Positions 1 to 8,302 of a stretch of DNA of 37,302 bases are shown piece after piece. A model generated the notes under the pieces. It made no database searches and was not told the origin of the DNA. It was given only the letters and a program-made list of their open reading frames with translations. Each line of letters starts with the position of its first letter. The first letter of the stretch is position 1. A program made the position numbers and the translations under genes. The DNA is from Tepidanaerobacter acetatoxydans_A (GTDB lineage Bacteria; Bacillota; Thermosediminibacteria; Thermosediminibacterales; Tepidanaerobacteraceae): positions 1 to 37,302 of the forward strand of contig JALHJR010000021.1 in NCBI GenBank assembly GCA_022840405.1, read 5' to 3'.

Positions 1-707
1 AGGTCATATCCCTTTGCCGCAGCCCTTTTAAAAGTAAAGAATGTGGAATGATTTTCCAAAATAATTGCGGTTTTAATCTGCCTTACGCCCCTGTTCCAAT
101 ATACAAACATCTGGCCGTATTTTTTCATTTTAAGGTCTTCATAAGACAGCTTTAATCTTTTGATTACTCCGTTATCCGGTTCTTCTTTTGGGTCTAAAAA
201 CTTCTCATTATCAAAAAGCTCCAAACATCTTTCCTCACAACTTGCCCACTCTCGCCAGCCTCTGTTTTGCAAAAACTCATATATTCGTAAAATAAATTGC
301 CATTCTCTGTCAGTTTGCAGCCTCGGATATTTAATATATGTACTAAGGTCCAATAAATCGGACAGTCTTAGGATGTCTTCACTCTTCCATCTTGGAGTAA
401 TCACATCTTCTGTAATGTACCATCGAAGTTTCAATGGCGGATATTTGCCATTGTATCCCACGGTTTTCATTGGTTTTATATATCCTTCTTGCAGGAGTCT
501 TTCTAAAACGGTTTTCATTGGTTTTATATATCCTTCTTGCAGGAGTCTTTCTAAACCCTCATATAGGCCATGATAGCCGCCCTTTTTATGGTAGGCAGAG
601 AATCCTCCTGATTTTTCCAATAAAAACTTTTCAAGATCAGTTAAATAAAAACTTTTCCGATTTTTTTGTTTGTAGTCATTCAAAAAGACTTTTATAAGAT
701 TGTACAT
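1..707 (-). CDS. Wadjet JetD-like (DUF2220/Toprim) protein, 3' end cut by window edge
   Basis: Reading leftward from an ATG at 705-707, the frame stays open to base 1, giving at least 235 residues. The ATG is preceded by GGGAAGGG. The N-terminal half is helical and charged, as in a winged-helix arm. Near the cut end, ILENHSTFF resembles the Toprim motif-I glutamate segment of JetD/DUF2220 proteins. In the Wadjet defence system (JetABCD) this protein is the nuclease subunit that cleaves plasmid DNA extruded by the SMC-like JetABC complex. JetD is usually the last gene of its operon, but no jetA, jetB or jetC lies upstream here: the next 500 bp are non-coding or decayed. This copy is therefore an orphan, a remnant, or a related stand-alone DUF2220 protein. 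An in-frame 16-residue duplication lies at 460-555. The family call is inferred from motif resemblance and is moderate at best; the reading frame itself is clear. Confidence 0.5.
   Translation of the reverse strand, partial: MYNLIKVFLNDYKQKNRKSFYLTDLEKFLLEKSGGFSAYHKKGGYHGLYEGLERLLQEGYIKPMKTVLERLLQEGYIKPMKTVGYNGKYPPLKLRWYITEDVITPRWKSEDILRLSDLLDLSTYIKYPRLQTDREWQFILRIYEFLQNRGWREWASCEERCLELFDNEKFLDPKEEPDNGVIKRLKLSYEDLKMKKYGQMFVYWNRGVRQIKTAIILENHSTFFTFKRAAAKGYD
460..555. repeat. Perfect 48-bp tandem duplication inside the JetD-like gene
   Basis: Two identical 48-bp copies, 460-507 and 508-555, lie head to tail. The length is a multiple of three, so the leftward protein simply repeats a 16-residue block (LERLLQEGYIKPMKTV). 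No difference between the copies was seen, which suggests a recent slippage or duplication event. It falls in the N-terminal helical region. Confidence 0.93.
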
Positions 708-754
708 AATTTCCCTTCCCAAATTCCATGGTTATAAAATGATTTTCTCATAAT

Positions 755-877
755 TTAGTAACAATTTTCTTTATCTATATTTGCATACTGCTTTGATTTA
801 CATATAACTTTATCACATACTTTTTTCACCACAGCATTTACCCAAGCCTCACTTTCTTTTTCTTGAAGCTTTTCTTT
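755..877 (-). pseudogene. Possible decayed gene tail
   Basis: On the minus strand, 40 codons are open between an upstream in-frame TAA (878-880) and a TAA at 755-757. The residues look protein-like (KEKLQEKESEAWVNAVVKK, then VCDKVICKSKQYANIDKEN and a C-terminal CY). There is no start codon with a ribosome site, and I recognise no family. It may be the 3' remnant of a gene that once preceded the JetD-like gene. This is a weak call based only on composition. Confidence 0.22.
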
Positions 878-1236
878 TTAGGCATATCCGAATTATTTGC
901 CTCTTTTGACAAAGCTTAAATATCATAGTTCCCTTAGTGATGACTAAACAAAGAGCTTATTAAATGTATTATACCATGTAAACTATTTTTATAGCATAAG
1001 GCCGGGTTTATTTGGCCAACTTATTTTTATTTCTCTAATTGTCCTGCTATAGTCCACTCGCAAGAAGTTTTTACCTTAGCAGAAGGCACGGCTTGTTATC
1101 TGAGGCATATCTATATAGCACTCTTATGCAGCTTTATAAAATTGTAACAAAATCCTCACAGTTTTTTCAAAATTTTATTTTAAAATATTAATTGAGAAGT
1201 ATTAATTAAAAATTTTAATAAGGAAGGTGATGAGGT
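878..1236. other. Gene-free AT-rich spacer
   Basis: No convincing gene is seen on either strand. A leftward extended -10 element (TGG followed by TATAAT; TATAAT at 968-973) could start a transcript toward the JetD-like gene, but no good -35 is visible. The segment just before 1237 is very AT-rich and carries the AAGGAAGG ribosome site of the next gene. Confidence 0.4.
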
Positions 1237-2412
1237 TTGTTAAAGCAGCTTGAATTTAAGGGCTTAAGCTTATGGAAAGTAAAAAAATTAGCATTACTAT
1301 TTTTTATCTCATGCCTTATTTTATGTGAAACAGCTTATGCTGCAAATGCTTTAGTTCTTTATACTCCATATCCGGGGATTTCGGCTCAACCGGGCAGTAA
1401 TATAACATTCCCTCTCACAGTAAGGGGCTCGGGATTCGTAGACCTCGAAGTAAGTTCCGTGCCTTCTGGGTGGACAGCCGGAATTTATGGTGACGGTATG
1501 AGAATACATCGGGTCTATGTGCCTTCAGATGATGCCTCAGAGGCAGAACTTAGAGTCAAAATTCCATCTGATGCAAAAAGCGGCAGTTATAGCTTGTCGG
1601 TTAAAGCTTCTGGAGCCGGTACAACTGCTAACCTTCCATTAAGTATTAGAATCGATGATGATGCAGGAGGTGCCGACAAGATAGAAGTTCAGTATCCTTC
1701 GCTTTCGGGACCGGATACGGCAAGTTTCAGTTTTAGAGGCACATTGTACAATAACAGCGGTCGCCCCAGATTTTACAGCCTCGGTGCCGATGCTCCAGAG
1801 GGCTGGCAGGTATCCTTTAAGCCGGCGTATCAAAGCAATCAAATTACAAGTCTTAGTTTAGAGGCCGGCAAGTCTCAAGACCTTGACATAATTGTACAAC
1901 CTCCAAAAGGAGTTAAGGCAGGCAAATATACTATAACGGCAGCGGCGGTCTATGGCAGCGAGGTTGCCAAGGCAGAGCTAGAGGTAGTAATTTCCGGAAC
2001 ATATCGTCTCGAACTGTCTACGCCGTCTGGTCGATTAAATCAGGACTTAACTGCCGGTAAAAAGGGTGCACTAACTCTCGAACTCGAAAACAGCGGAAGT
2101 GCAAACCTACAAGGAATAAATCTTTCTGCAACGGCACCGTCAGGCTGGACCGTAACCTTTGAGCCCAATACCATTGAGATGCTAAAGAGTGGAGAAAAGA
2201 AACAGGTTACCGCCTTTATTACTCCTAGCGCCAAGGCCATTGCAGGAGACTATATGGTTACAATAAATGCTGCAGCTGCCGAAACATCTGACAGTGCAGA
2301 TATTAGGACAACTATTCATACCTCTACGCTCTGGGGTTTGATAGGGGTTGTAATAATCATAGGAGTAGTGGCCTGGGTAGTTACAACCTTTAGGAAATAT
2401 GGGCGGCGATAA
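1237..2412 (+). CDS. Secreted NEW3-domain protein with C-terminal membrane anchor
   Basis: A 391-residue protein starting at TTG 1237, chosen because AGGAAGG sits 9 nt upstream and no ATG is better placed. A hydrophobic signal segment spans residues 16-35 and ends in an AYA-like cleavage region. The rest is beta-rich, with at least two NEW3-type (NPCBM-associated, Ig-like) domains at roughly residues 145-250 and 255-360. Each has the recurring PxGW (SGWTVTFEP, EGWQVSFKP) and K(A/S)GxY signatures. A single TM helix at about 363-383 is followed by a short basic tail, so the protein is probably displayed outside the membrane. It is two bases from the ABC ATPase gene, and a permease gene follows. 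NEW3 proteins often travel with such ABC-2 transporters in Clostridia, so it is probably an accessory to that transporter. The substrate is unknown. Confidence 0.85.
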   Translation: MLKQLEFKGLSLWKVKKLALLFFISCLILCETAYAANALVLYTPYPGISAQPGSNITFPLTVRGSGFVDLEVSSVPSGWTAGIYGDGMRIHRVYVPSDDASEAELRVKIPSDAKSGSYSLSVKASGAGTTANLPLSIRIDDDAGGADKIEVQYPSLSGPDTASFSFRGTLYNNSGRPRFYSLGADAPEGWQVSFKPAYQSNQITSLSLEAGKSQDLDIIVQPPKGVKAGKYTITAAAVYGSEVAKAELEVVISGTYRLELSTPSGRLNQDLTAGKKGALTLELENSGSANLQGINLSATAPSGWTVTFEPNTIEMLKSGEKKQVTAFITPSAKAIAGDYMVTINAAAAETSDSADIRTTIHTSTLWGLIGVVIIIGVVAWVVTTFRKYGRR

Positions 2413-2414
2413 CC

Positions 2415-3368
2415 ATGAAAGGGCAAAATATAATTGAAATTCAAAGCCTTACAAAGCGTTACGGTTCCATCACTGCAGTGGATAATTTGAATCTTTCGAT
2501 ATCTAAAGGCGAGATATTCGGCCTGCTCGGACCAAACGGTGCTGGAAAAACCACTACGATATTGATGCTTATGGGGCTTTCAGAGCCAACTTCCGGCACC
2601 ATCAGTGTTGCAGGTTTAAATCCAACCCGTGAGCCAATCAAGGTAAAGCGGATAGTTGGCTATATGCCGGACAATATTGGGTTTTACGGTGATATGACAG
2701 GCAGGGAAAATCTTTATTATACTGCAAAACTAAACAGGATTCCCGAAGAACAGCAGGATGAGTTAATTGACAGCCTTCTGGCTAAGGTGGGCCTCAAAGA
2801 TGCGGCAGACAGAAAAGTCCGCGAGTATTCAAGGGGTATGCGCCAGCGGCTGGGTGTGGCCGATGTGCTTTTAAAGGACCCTGAAGTGGTATTCTTAGAT
2901 GAGCCTACTTTAGGTCTTGACCCGGAAGGCACAGCAGAGCTTTTGGAGATTATAACGGAGCTTGGCAAAAAAGAAGGCAAAACCGTTCTGATATCCTCCC
3001 ACCTCCTCCATCAGGTTCAGGCTATTTGCGACAGAGTTGGAATTTTTGTAAAGGGCAAGCTTGTAGCGGCAGGCACCATTTCTGAACTTGCCCAAAAAAT
3101 AGGTGGCGAGCGGGCAATTGAAATTAAGGCAAGCCCTATAGAGGCCTTTCCCTCTGATGTGGTAAGGTCGATGCCCGGTGTTAATTCAATCAGCATACAA
3201 AATGACATGATTGTTATTGACGGGGCAGGGCAGGAGCTTGCACCCAAAATAGTAAGGGAACTTGTGGCACAAAATATGGATATTTACCACTTGAAGATAC
3301 GTGGTTCCGATCTTGATGATATTTATCATCGGTATTTTCAGGAAGGAGGTGCAAATAGCAATGAATAA
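2415..3368 (+). CDS. ABC transporter ATP-binding protein (ABC-2 type)
   Basis: A 317-residue cytoplasmic ATPase. The Walker A motif GPNGAGKTT is at about residues 38-46, the signature YSRGMRQRLG is near 138, and Walker B VVFLDEPTLGLD is near 158, followed by the H-loop SSHLLHQ. Roughly 100 residues beyond the nucleotide-binding domain form the regulatory C-terminal extension common in drug, lantibiotic and NosF-type exporters. The gene follows the NEW3 gene by 2 bp and overlaps the permease gene by 8 bp (ATGAATAA shared), so the two are translationally coupled. It should power the permease encoded next. ATPase function is secure; substrate and direction of transport cannot be told from sequence. 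Confidence 0.95.
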   Translation: MKGQNIIEIQSLTKRYGSITAVDNLNLSISKGEIFGLLGPNGAGKTTTILMLMGLSEPTSGTISVAGLNPTREPIKVKRIVGYMPDNIGFYGDMTGRENLYYTAKLNRIPEEQQDELIDSLLAKVGLKDAADRKVREYSRGMRQRLGVADVLLKDPEVVFLDEPTLGLDPEGTAELLEIITELGKKEGKTVLISSHLLHQVQAICDRVGIFVKGKLVAAGTISELAQKIGGERAIEIKASPIEAFPSDVVRSMPGVNSISIQNDMIVIDGAGQELAPKIVRELVAQNMDIYHLKIRGSDLDDIYHRYFQEGGANSNE

Positions 3369-4359
3369 GTTAAAGAATTTTCTCTTGAAAAAATTCAAAA
3401 GCTCTTCTTCCGAAGAAAATTCCGGCGGTGTAAAAGTTGTATTTGTAAAGGAACTGGCCGACCAGCTTTCAAGCATCAGATGCCTTATTCTATTTGCCTT
3501 GATTGCACTTACAGGGATTGTTTCATTTTACTCGGCAGCCTCTAATATAGGGGCAGTAAGTGAAGGTTCAGGTGCAAACTTCATACTTATTCGGCTGTTT
3601 GCAACTTCAGGAACTTCCCTGCCCTCTTTTACATGGTTTTTGTCATTGCTCGGCCCGCTTGTTGGCCTTTCCATGGGTTTTGATGCCATAAATGCAGAGC
3701 AAAACAGCGGGACACTGACAAGACTGCTGGCGCAGCCCATATACAGGGATGATGTTATCAATGGAAAGTTTCTCGCACGGCTTTTCATATTGGCTCTTAT
3801 GACATTTGCGCTTGGCGGTTTTGTGGCAGGTATGGGTATTATATTGACGGGAGTTGCACCGGAGGGTGAGGAAATCGTAAGACTCTTAATATATTTGTTA
3901 TTAAGCGTAGTTTACATGGCTTTTTGGCTGGCACTTTCCATGCTGTTTTCAGTTGTCTTTCGCCAAACGGCAACTTCGGCTCTTTCCGGCATCGCACTAT
4001 GGCTGTTTCTTACCATATTTCTACCCATATTTGCAGGCATGGTGGCCGATACCCTCTACCCCATAACCGATAAAGCAGATGCTCTGACACAGCTAAATAA
4101 TATCAGGATTGCTCAGGGCATAAGCAGGCTATCACCGTCAACGCTTTACAGCGAAGCGGCGATAACTATTCTCTCGCCAAGTGTCAGGACGTTAGGACCC
4201 GTATTGATGGAGCAGGCCTATGGAGCCATACCGGGCTTCTTGCCTCTGGGGCAGAGCCTGCTTCTGATATGGCCGCACCTTACAGGTCTTATAGCAGGAA
4301 CTGTAATTATATTTGGCATAACTTATACGCTCTTCATACGGCAGGAAATCCGTGCTTGA
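3361..4359 (+). CDS. ABC-2 type permease subunit
   Basis: A 332-residue membrane protein. The start is ATG 3361 because GGAGGT lies 11 nt upstream and the ATG overlaps the ATPase stop; the frame is open 60 bp further up, but without a ribosome site. After a cytoplasmic lead of about 40 residues there are six likely TM segments: residues 43-62, 95-115, 141-165, 175-200, 210-230 and 305-325. The segment before the second TM pair (NAEQNSGTLTRLLAQPIYR) is the typical ABC-2 coupling motif, also found in NosY-like permeases. Together with the ATPase and the NEW3 protein it forms a three-gene operon. No terminator follows directly, but a long inverted repeat lies at 4483-4603. Confidence 0.92.
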   Translation: MNKLKNFLLKKFKSSSSEENSGGVKVVFVKELADQLSSIRCLILFALIALTGIVSFYSAASNIGAVSEGSGANFILIRLFATSGTSLPSFTWFLSLLGPLVGLSMGFDAINAEQNSGTLTRLLAQPIYRDDVINGKFLARLFILALMTFALGGFVAGMGIILTGVAPEGEEIVRLLIYLLLSVVYMAFWLALSMLFSVVFRQTATSALSGIALWLFLTIFLPIFAGMVADTLYPITDKADALTQLNNIRIAQGISRLSPSTLYSEAAITILSPSVRTLGPVLMEQAYGAIPGFLPLGQSLLLIWPHLTGLIAGTVIIFGITYTLFIRQEIRA

Positions 4360-4482
4360 ATTATCTAATATTGTCCGGTATATTTGCTATTTTGTCGCAA
4401 AACAAGCCGCAGTGGCTTGAAATCACCCATAAAAAGTTTTATATAAAGAAACAGCAAATAGATAATAGAACAGTGGTATAGT

Positions 4483-4603
4483 AAAAAGCTCCGCAGGAAC
4501 CCTAATGCACGCCTCATTCTCAATAGTATTATAAGCAGTAAAATAATAAAAACAAGACTATTTTCAGACAGTGGCGCAGCATATCAATTCCGTGGAGCTT
4601 TTT
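4483..4603. repeat. Widely spaced inverted repeat between convergent genes
   Basis: AAAAAGCTCC (4483-4492) is repeated in inverse at GGAGCTTTTT (4594-4603), and a further G-U and C-G pair extend the stem inward to 12 bp. The spacer is about 97 nt. With A and T runs on the outside it could end transcripts from both the permease operon and the facing exopolysaccharide operon, or form the closing stem of a small structured RNA. The rest of 4360-4629 holds no gene that I can see. Confidence 0.45.
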
Positions 4604-4629
4604 ATAATTTCAACAACTAGCTATTTAAG

Positions 4630-7026
4630 TTATTCTTTACTTCGGGTTATAATTATTAAGCCATAAACACTTATAATTATTATCATGAGGAAGAAAATCA
4701 GGTATATTATAAATTGAGGATTGTCACGTAATCTTGTTTCGTATTTCGGAGAGGTTTTACTGCTTTCATCTTGTGCTGCTTGTTTTGGTTTTACAAAGTA
4801 TGCACTATAAATATCCCCCTCGCTGTCAATTATCAGCCCATCACCGGAAAGTTTTACATTAAACGCCAAGTCTTTAAGGTATATTTGAGCCGGCATTAAA
4901 TTTTTTTCTTCGGCCGCCGTAACCACCATTAAGTGTTTCTTGCCGTTAAATGGCGAAGCCAGTAGTTGAAGCGACGACAAACCTCTGCTGTAGTTTTCAA
5001 GCAGATAAATTTTATCACTCGGTTCAAATTTTTCAAAGTTCTCATCAAACTTTATATACAATTTATCATTTAGATTTTTTATAGCAGCATTGTCCCGAGG
5101 TGTGCCGATAACTATAATATTGTTGTGGCTTGTTTCAAGTTCGGTACCTTTTATCACCGATAGGTTTCCCACTCTACTTACACTATGCCCTATAAATGCT
5201 GTTATATTTGCTGCCATTGTAAGGTAATTTTGGTCTGCTTTATCTGGGAGCACTAATACAACATCATCAAATGTGCCGTTTTTTATAAACATGTCCGGAT
5301 AGTACTGAAAAAACCTGTCTTTAATAACTTCTTGAGGAATATTAAAGCTCGTATCCTTTGATATTAAAGCCCATATATCTCCGTAACGCCAATTTTTACA
5401 GTCAAAGTCATAAGGTTCAAGATAAAAAACTAATTTTAATTCTAAAGAATCAGCATCTCTAAATTCCTTTGGTATTTTTACTGTGATCTCATCTTTATCT
5501 GCCCTATCTTTATTTAATAGTTTGTTGGTTACCGGTATATTGTTTAGATAAACTGTAACAGAAGATTTGTCAAAATCCAGCGCTCCTGCATAGCGAAGAG
5601 GAATCTTTATAGAGGAATCTTCTTTTAACCGATGATTTCTGGGCAGCTTTATTGTATATGCTGCCTGCTGATAAAATATCCCCTTAAGGATGGTATCTTC
5701 ATATCCCAAATCCTTCAGTGTCAATATATCAGTCTGGTTTTCAGATTCATAATTTTCAGCATGATTTTTTAATATAAATTGAGTATCTGTTTTCATTTGT
5801 AAAACTAAATCATCTAAAGTCAAAGACCTAGCTGCTGTAAGCAGCATCTCATCATTGTCTGATATGAGATAGAGTATGCGTTTAGATGTATCATTTGGTG
5901 ACGCTTTTTCTTTTATTAATGCTCTATTTTTTAAATCCGGTAATTCTTTTCTTGTCGGTTCAAAGATTTGATCGTCTGCATTAGCAGAACTGCCTATAAC
6001 AATAAAATTGGTGTTTTCATCTATGTTTTTTATATCACTGTAATGCACTACTTTAACGTCTACATTGTTGTAAGGAACTCTTCGCCCAAAATCTGCCGCA
6101 ATTATCATGGCAGCAGTTATTTGACTGTTATTGGCTTTATCCGGTACCGCTATGATGCAATTAACCGGCTCCGAAGCTGATACTTTAAGGTAAGGATACG
6201 GATAATCACTTATTCCAATTTTATCCGGAATTTCTTCATACTCCATATGTATGTATGATTCACTGTGAAATGTAATCCAGTTAGCAGGGTTTAGGTCATC
6301 AGTGCAGGATTCTTCAGTAATTCGATGATATGTAGAAAATTTAATAAAATTATAGCCTTTTATGATTTGTTCTTTTGGCAGCCGTATCTTTTCTATTGCT
6401 TTGTAATCTGCCTTATCATTCAATATGATGCTTTTTATCGGTATATCATTAAGCAGCACTGTCAATGTAGAGTTTTTGTATTTTTTTATCTCGCTTTGGC
6501 TAAATACTAATTCAAAGAAGCAGTTATCCTTTACCTTCCAGTTTTCATCGACAAAGAAGAAAATGCTGTGACTGCCAAAGATTCCTTTTATTGTAGCATC
6601 TTCTGACAAGGGAATATTTTTTACCATGTTCTGTGTATTTGCTGTAATTTTAGGAGCTCCTATAGCTGTATTTATTATATCTGTGGGCAAGCCGGTTGAG
6701 GCTTCCATAGGTTTAGTCGTTGATTCTTGAGTGTGTATTAAAGTTTCAAAGCCCAGAGCTTGCAGTTTATTTGCCACTTCTTTTGCAGTTTGTATATCTT
6801 TATAATTTCCTACATACAAACGAGTTCCGCCTGCAACAGTAAACTTATATGCAGGGAATCCCTTTGTTTTCAGGTTGTTGTAATTTTCTTCAAGTACTGC
6901 TTTATTTTTGTAAAAGCCAGCCTGAACAACATAATAAATGTTTTGCTTTGATTCAGCGTAAGCACTAATAGCACTGCTATTTAGTAATACAACAAAGATA
7001 ATGATTATACATGTTATCTTTTTCAT
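4630..7026 (-). CDS. ydaN: BcsB/YdaN-like exopolysaccharide protein with N-terminal SPOR domain
   Basis: A 798-residue protein. An N-terminal signal peptide (1-24) precedes a SPOR-like domain at about 28-100 (YYVVQAGFYKNK, then LYVGNYKD, then ANKLQALGFET). A long beta-rich BcsB-like region (about 150-760) has two successive halves, each with carbohydrate-binding and flavodoxin-like segments (FIVIGSSAN, IIVIGTPRD). A C-terminal TM helix spans about 772-794. In cellulose synthase, BcsB is the extracytoplasmic partner that guides the glucan; B. subtilis YdaN is its counterpart in the ydaJKLMN operon. It is the last gene of this operon, 9 bp after the glycosyltransferase gene. As far as I recall, B. 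subtilis YdaN is about 700 residues, so the SPOR domain would explain the extra length. SPOR domains bind denuded peptidoglycan, so the machine may be placed at septa or the cell wall. That localisation is inference. Confidence 0.82.
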   Translation of the reverse strand: MKKITCIIIIFVVLLNSSAISAYAESKQNIYYVVQAGFYKNKAVLEENYNNLKTKGFPAYKFTVAGGTRLYVGNYKDIQTAKEVANKLQALGFETLIHTQESTTKPMEASTGLPTDIINTAIGAPKITANTQNMVKNIPLSEDATIKGIFGSHSIFFFVDENWKVKDNCFFELVFSQSEIKKYKNSTLTVLLNDIPIKSIILNDKADYKAIEKIRLPKEQIIKGYNFIKFSTYHRITEESCTDDLNPANWITFHSESYIHMEYEEIPDKIGISDYPYPYLKVSASEPVNCIIAVPDKANNSQITAAMIIAADFGRRVPYNNVDVKVVHYSDIKNIDENTNFIVIGSSANADDQIFEPTRKELPDLKNRALIKEKASPNDTSKRILYLISDNDEMLLTAARSLTLDDLVLQMKTDTQFILKNHAENYESENQTDILTLKDLGYEDTILKGIFYQQAAYTIKLPRNHRLKEDSSIKIPLRYAGALDFDKSSVTVYLNNIPVTNKLLNKDRADKDEITVKIPKEFRDADSLELKLVFYLEPYDFDCKNWRYGDIWALISKDTSFNIPQEVIKDRFFQYYPDMFIKNGTFDDVVLVLPDKADQNYLTMAANITAFIGHSVSRVGNLSVIKGTELETSHNNIIVIGTPRDNAAIKNLNDKLYIKFDENFEKFEPSDKIYLLENYSRGLSSLQLLASPFNGKKHLMVVTAAEEKNLMPAQIYLKDLAFNVKLSGDGLIIDSEGDIYSAYFVKPKQAAQDESSKTSPKYETRLRDNPQFIIYLIFFLMIIIISVYGLIIITRSKE

Positions 7027-7035
7027 AGCAACCCC

Positions 7036-8292
7036 CTAGAATCTTTCAGTCTTATACCAAGTATGTTCTCTTTTAAAAATCGAGTCTTTTATGTAAGAAT
7101 ATATGCCGGAAAGACACACTGCAATCCAACACTGGCAATAAGTAAGATACATTATTACCACAAGTAAAAAATTGCTTAAGTTATACTCGCCCTTTTCCAT
7201 TGTAAGGTTTATGCTTATTTCTAGAATAAATAATATATAGGCTAACATCCATATTATTATAAAATTGCCGGGCAGTGAAATTTTACTTATATTTAGTAAG
7301 CCCAGAATAAAAATAATGTCCGATGATATAACTGCAAAAAAGAACAAGCAGCTTTCTAAAAGTCTGTAATAAAGATCGATAAGTATTGAACCTGAACATT
7401 TTGGGAGAGGGAACAGATATTTGCTGAGAACGTAAATATTCCCTTTCACCCATCGGGTCCTCTGTTTAAACCACACCCGAAGGGTTTCCGGCTCTTGCTC
7501 CCAGGATACTGCTTTTGGCATAAAGGCTATTTTGGAGCCGTTCATATATATCCTGATGCTTAACTCGGTATCCTCAGCTATGGCCTTAGAATCCCAGCCT
7601 CCAATCTGCTCTAATAAATCTTTTCTTATTATAAAATTGGTGCCCGGCAAAAGGCACAGGCCAAAGCGTTTCCATCTACCACCCTGAATCATCCACTGAA
7701 AGCTGAGAGTCTCTATATTTATAAATCTTGTTAAAAGATTTGTATCTTTGTTCCGCGTTCTGAACTTGCCGATTACCGCACCATATTCCTTTGAATTGGT
7801 AATCTCGTAAACAAGATAGCGTAGTGACATAACCTCAGGTGTATTATCAGCATCATAGACAACTATATAATCTCCATTTGCATGCTGTGTGCCGATATTT
7901 AGCACATTTGCCTTGCCTCTGCCGCCTGTTATACTGTCGGTTGTTATGATTTTCAGATTTTCGAGCGGATACCTTGATTTAATATTTTCTAAAATAGCAC
8001 CTGTATTATCTTTTGAATTGTCATTTATTACGATTAATTCCCGCTTGTCTTTTGGATAGTCCATCCTCAGCATTGCCATAATTGATCTTTCAATAACTCT
8101 TTCTTCATTGTGTGCAGGCACTAATATAGAAATTGTCGGATAGTTTGTAATACCCCTTATCACATCAATATTTTTTTCCTCTGTTTCCTGAAAAAAACTA
8201 TAACCTGCAAAGGATAGCCATGCATTGAAAAGCAGCAAAATCCAAATTGCAAAAAGCGAATACATAAAAAAATAATCTACCGTTTTCAGCAA
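7036..8292 (-). CDS. ydaM: Processive family 2 glycosyltransferase (YdaM/PssA-like)
   Basis: A 418-residue membrane glycosyltransferase. The start is TTG at 8290-8292 with GAGGGA upstream; an internal ATG ten codons in is the alternative. One TM helix (8-32) precedes a GT-A domain with the full processive set: PAHNEE, NDNSKDNT, the DAD metal site in VVYDADNTPE, EDTE as the catalytic-base region, and QRTRW as the QxxRW motif that holds the growing chain. Three or four TM helices follow from about residue 305. It should polymerise sugar nucleotides at the membrane and thread the polymer outward, as BcsA does. It has no PilZ domain, so c-di-GMP control must come from another subunit; the YdaK-like protein two genes upstream is the obvious one. 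The polymer's sugar composition cannot be deduced. Confidence 0.92.
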   Translation of the reverse strand: MLKTVDYFFMYSLFAIWILLLFNAWLSFAGYSFFQETEEKNIDVIRGITNYPTISILVPAHNEERVIERSIMAMLRMDYPKDKRELIVINDNSKDNTGAILENIKSRYPLENLKIITTDSITGGRGKANVLNIGTQHANGDYIVVYDADNTPEVMSLRYLVYEITNSKEYGAVIGKFRTRNKDTNLLTRFINIETLSFQWMIQGGRWKRFGLCLLPGTNFIIRKDLLEQIGGWDSKAIAEDTELSIRIYMNGSKIAFMPKAVSWEQEPETLRVWFKQRTRWVKGNIYVLSKYLFPLPKCSGSILIDLYYRLLESCLFFFAVISSDIIFILGLLNISKISLPGNFIIIWMLAYILFILEISINLTMEKGEYNLSNFLLVVIMYLTYCQCWIAVCLSGIYSYIKDSIFKREHTWYKTERF

Positions 8293-8302
8293 TTATATTC
8301 CC

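Noticed and set aside
160..697. Rightward open frames over the JetD-like gene
   Set aside because: They lie antisense to a longer frame with a ribosome site, protein-like composition and a family motif.
3301..3360. Earlier start for the ABC-2 permease
   Set aside because: This stretch lies inside the ATPase gene and lacks a ribosome site, while ATG 3361 has GGAGGT and the usual stop/start overlap.
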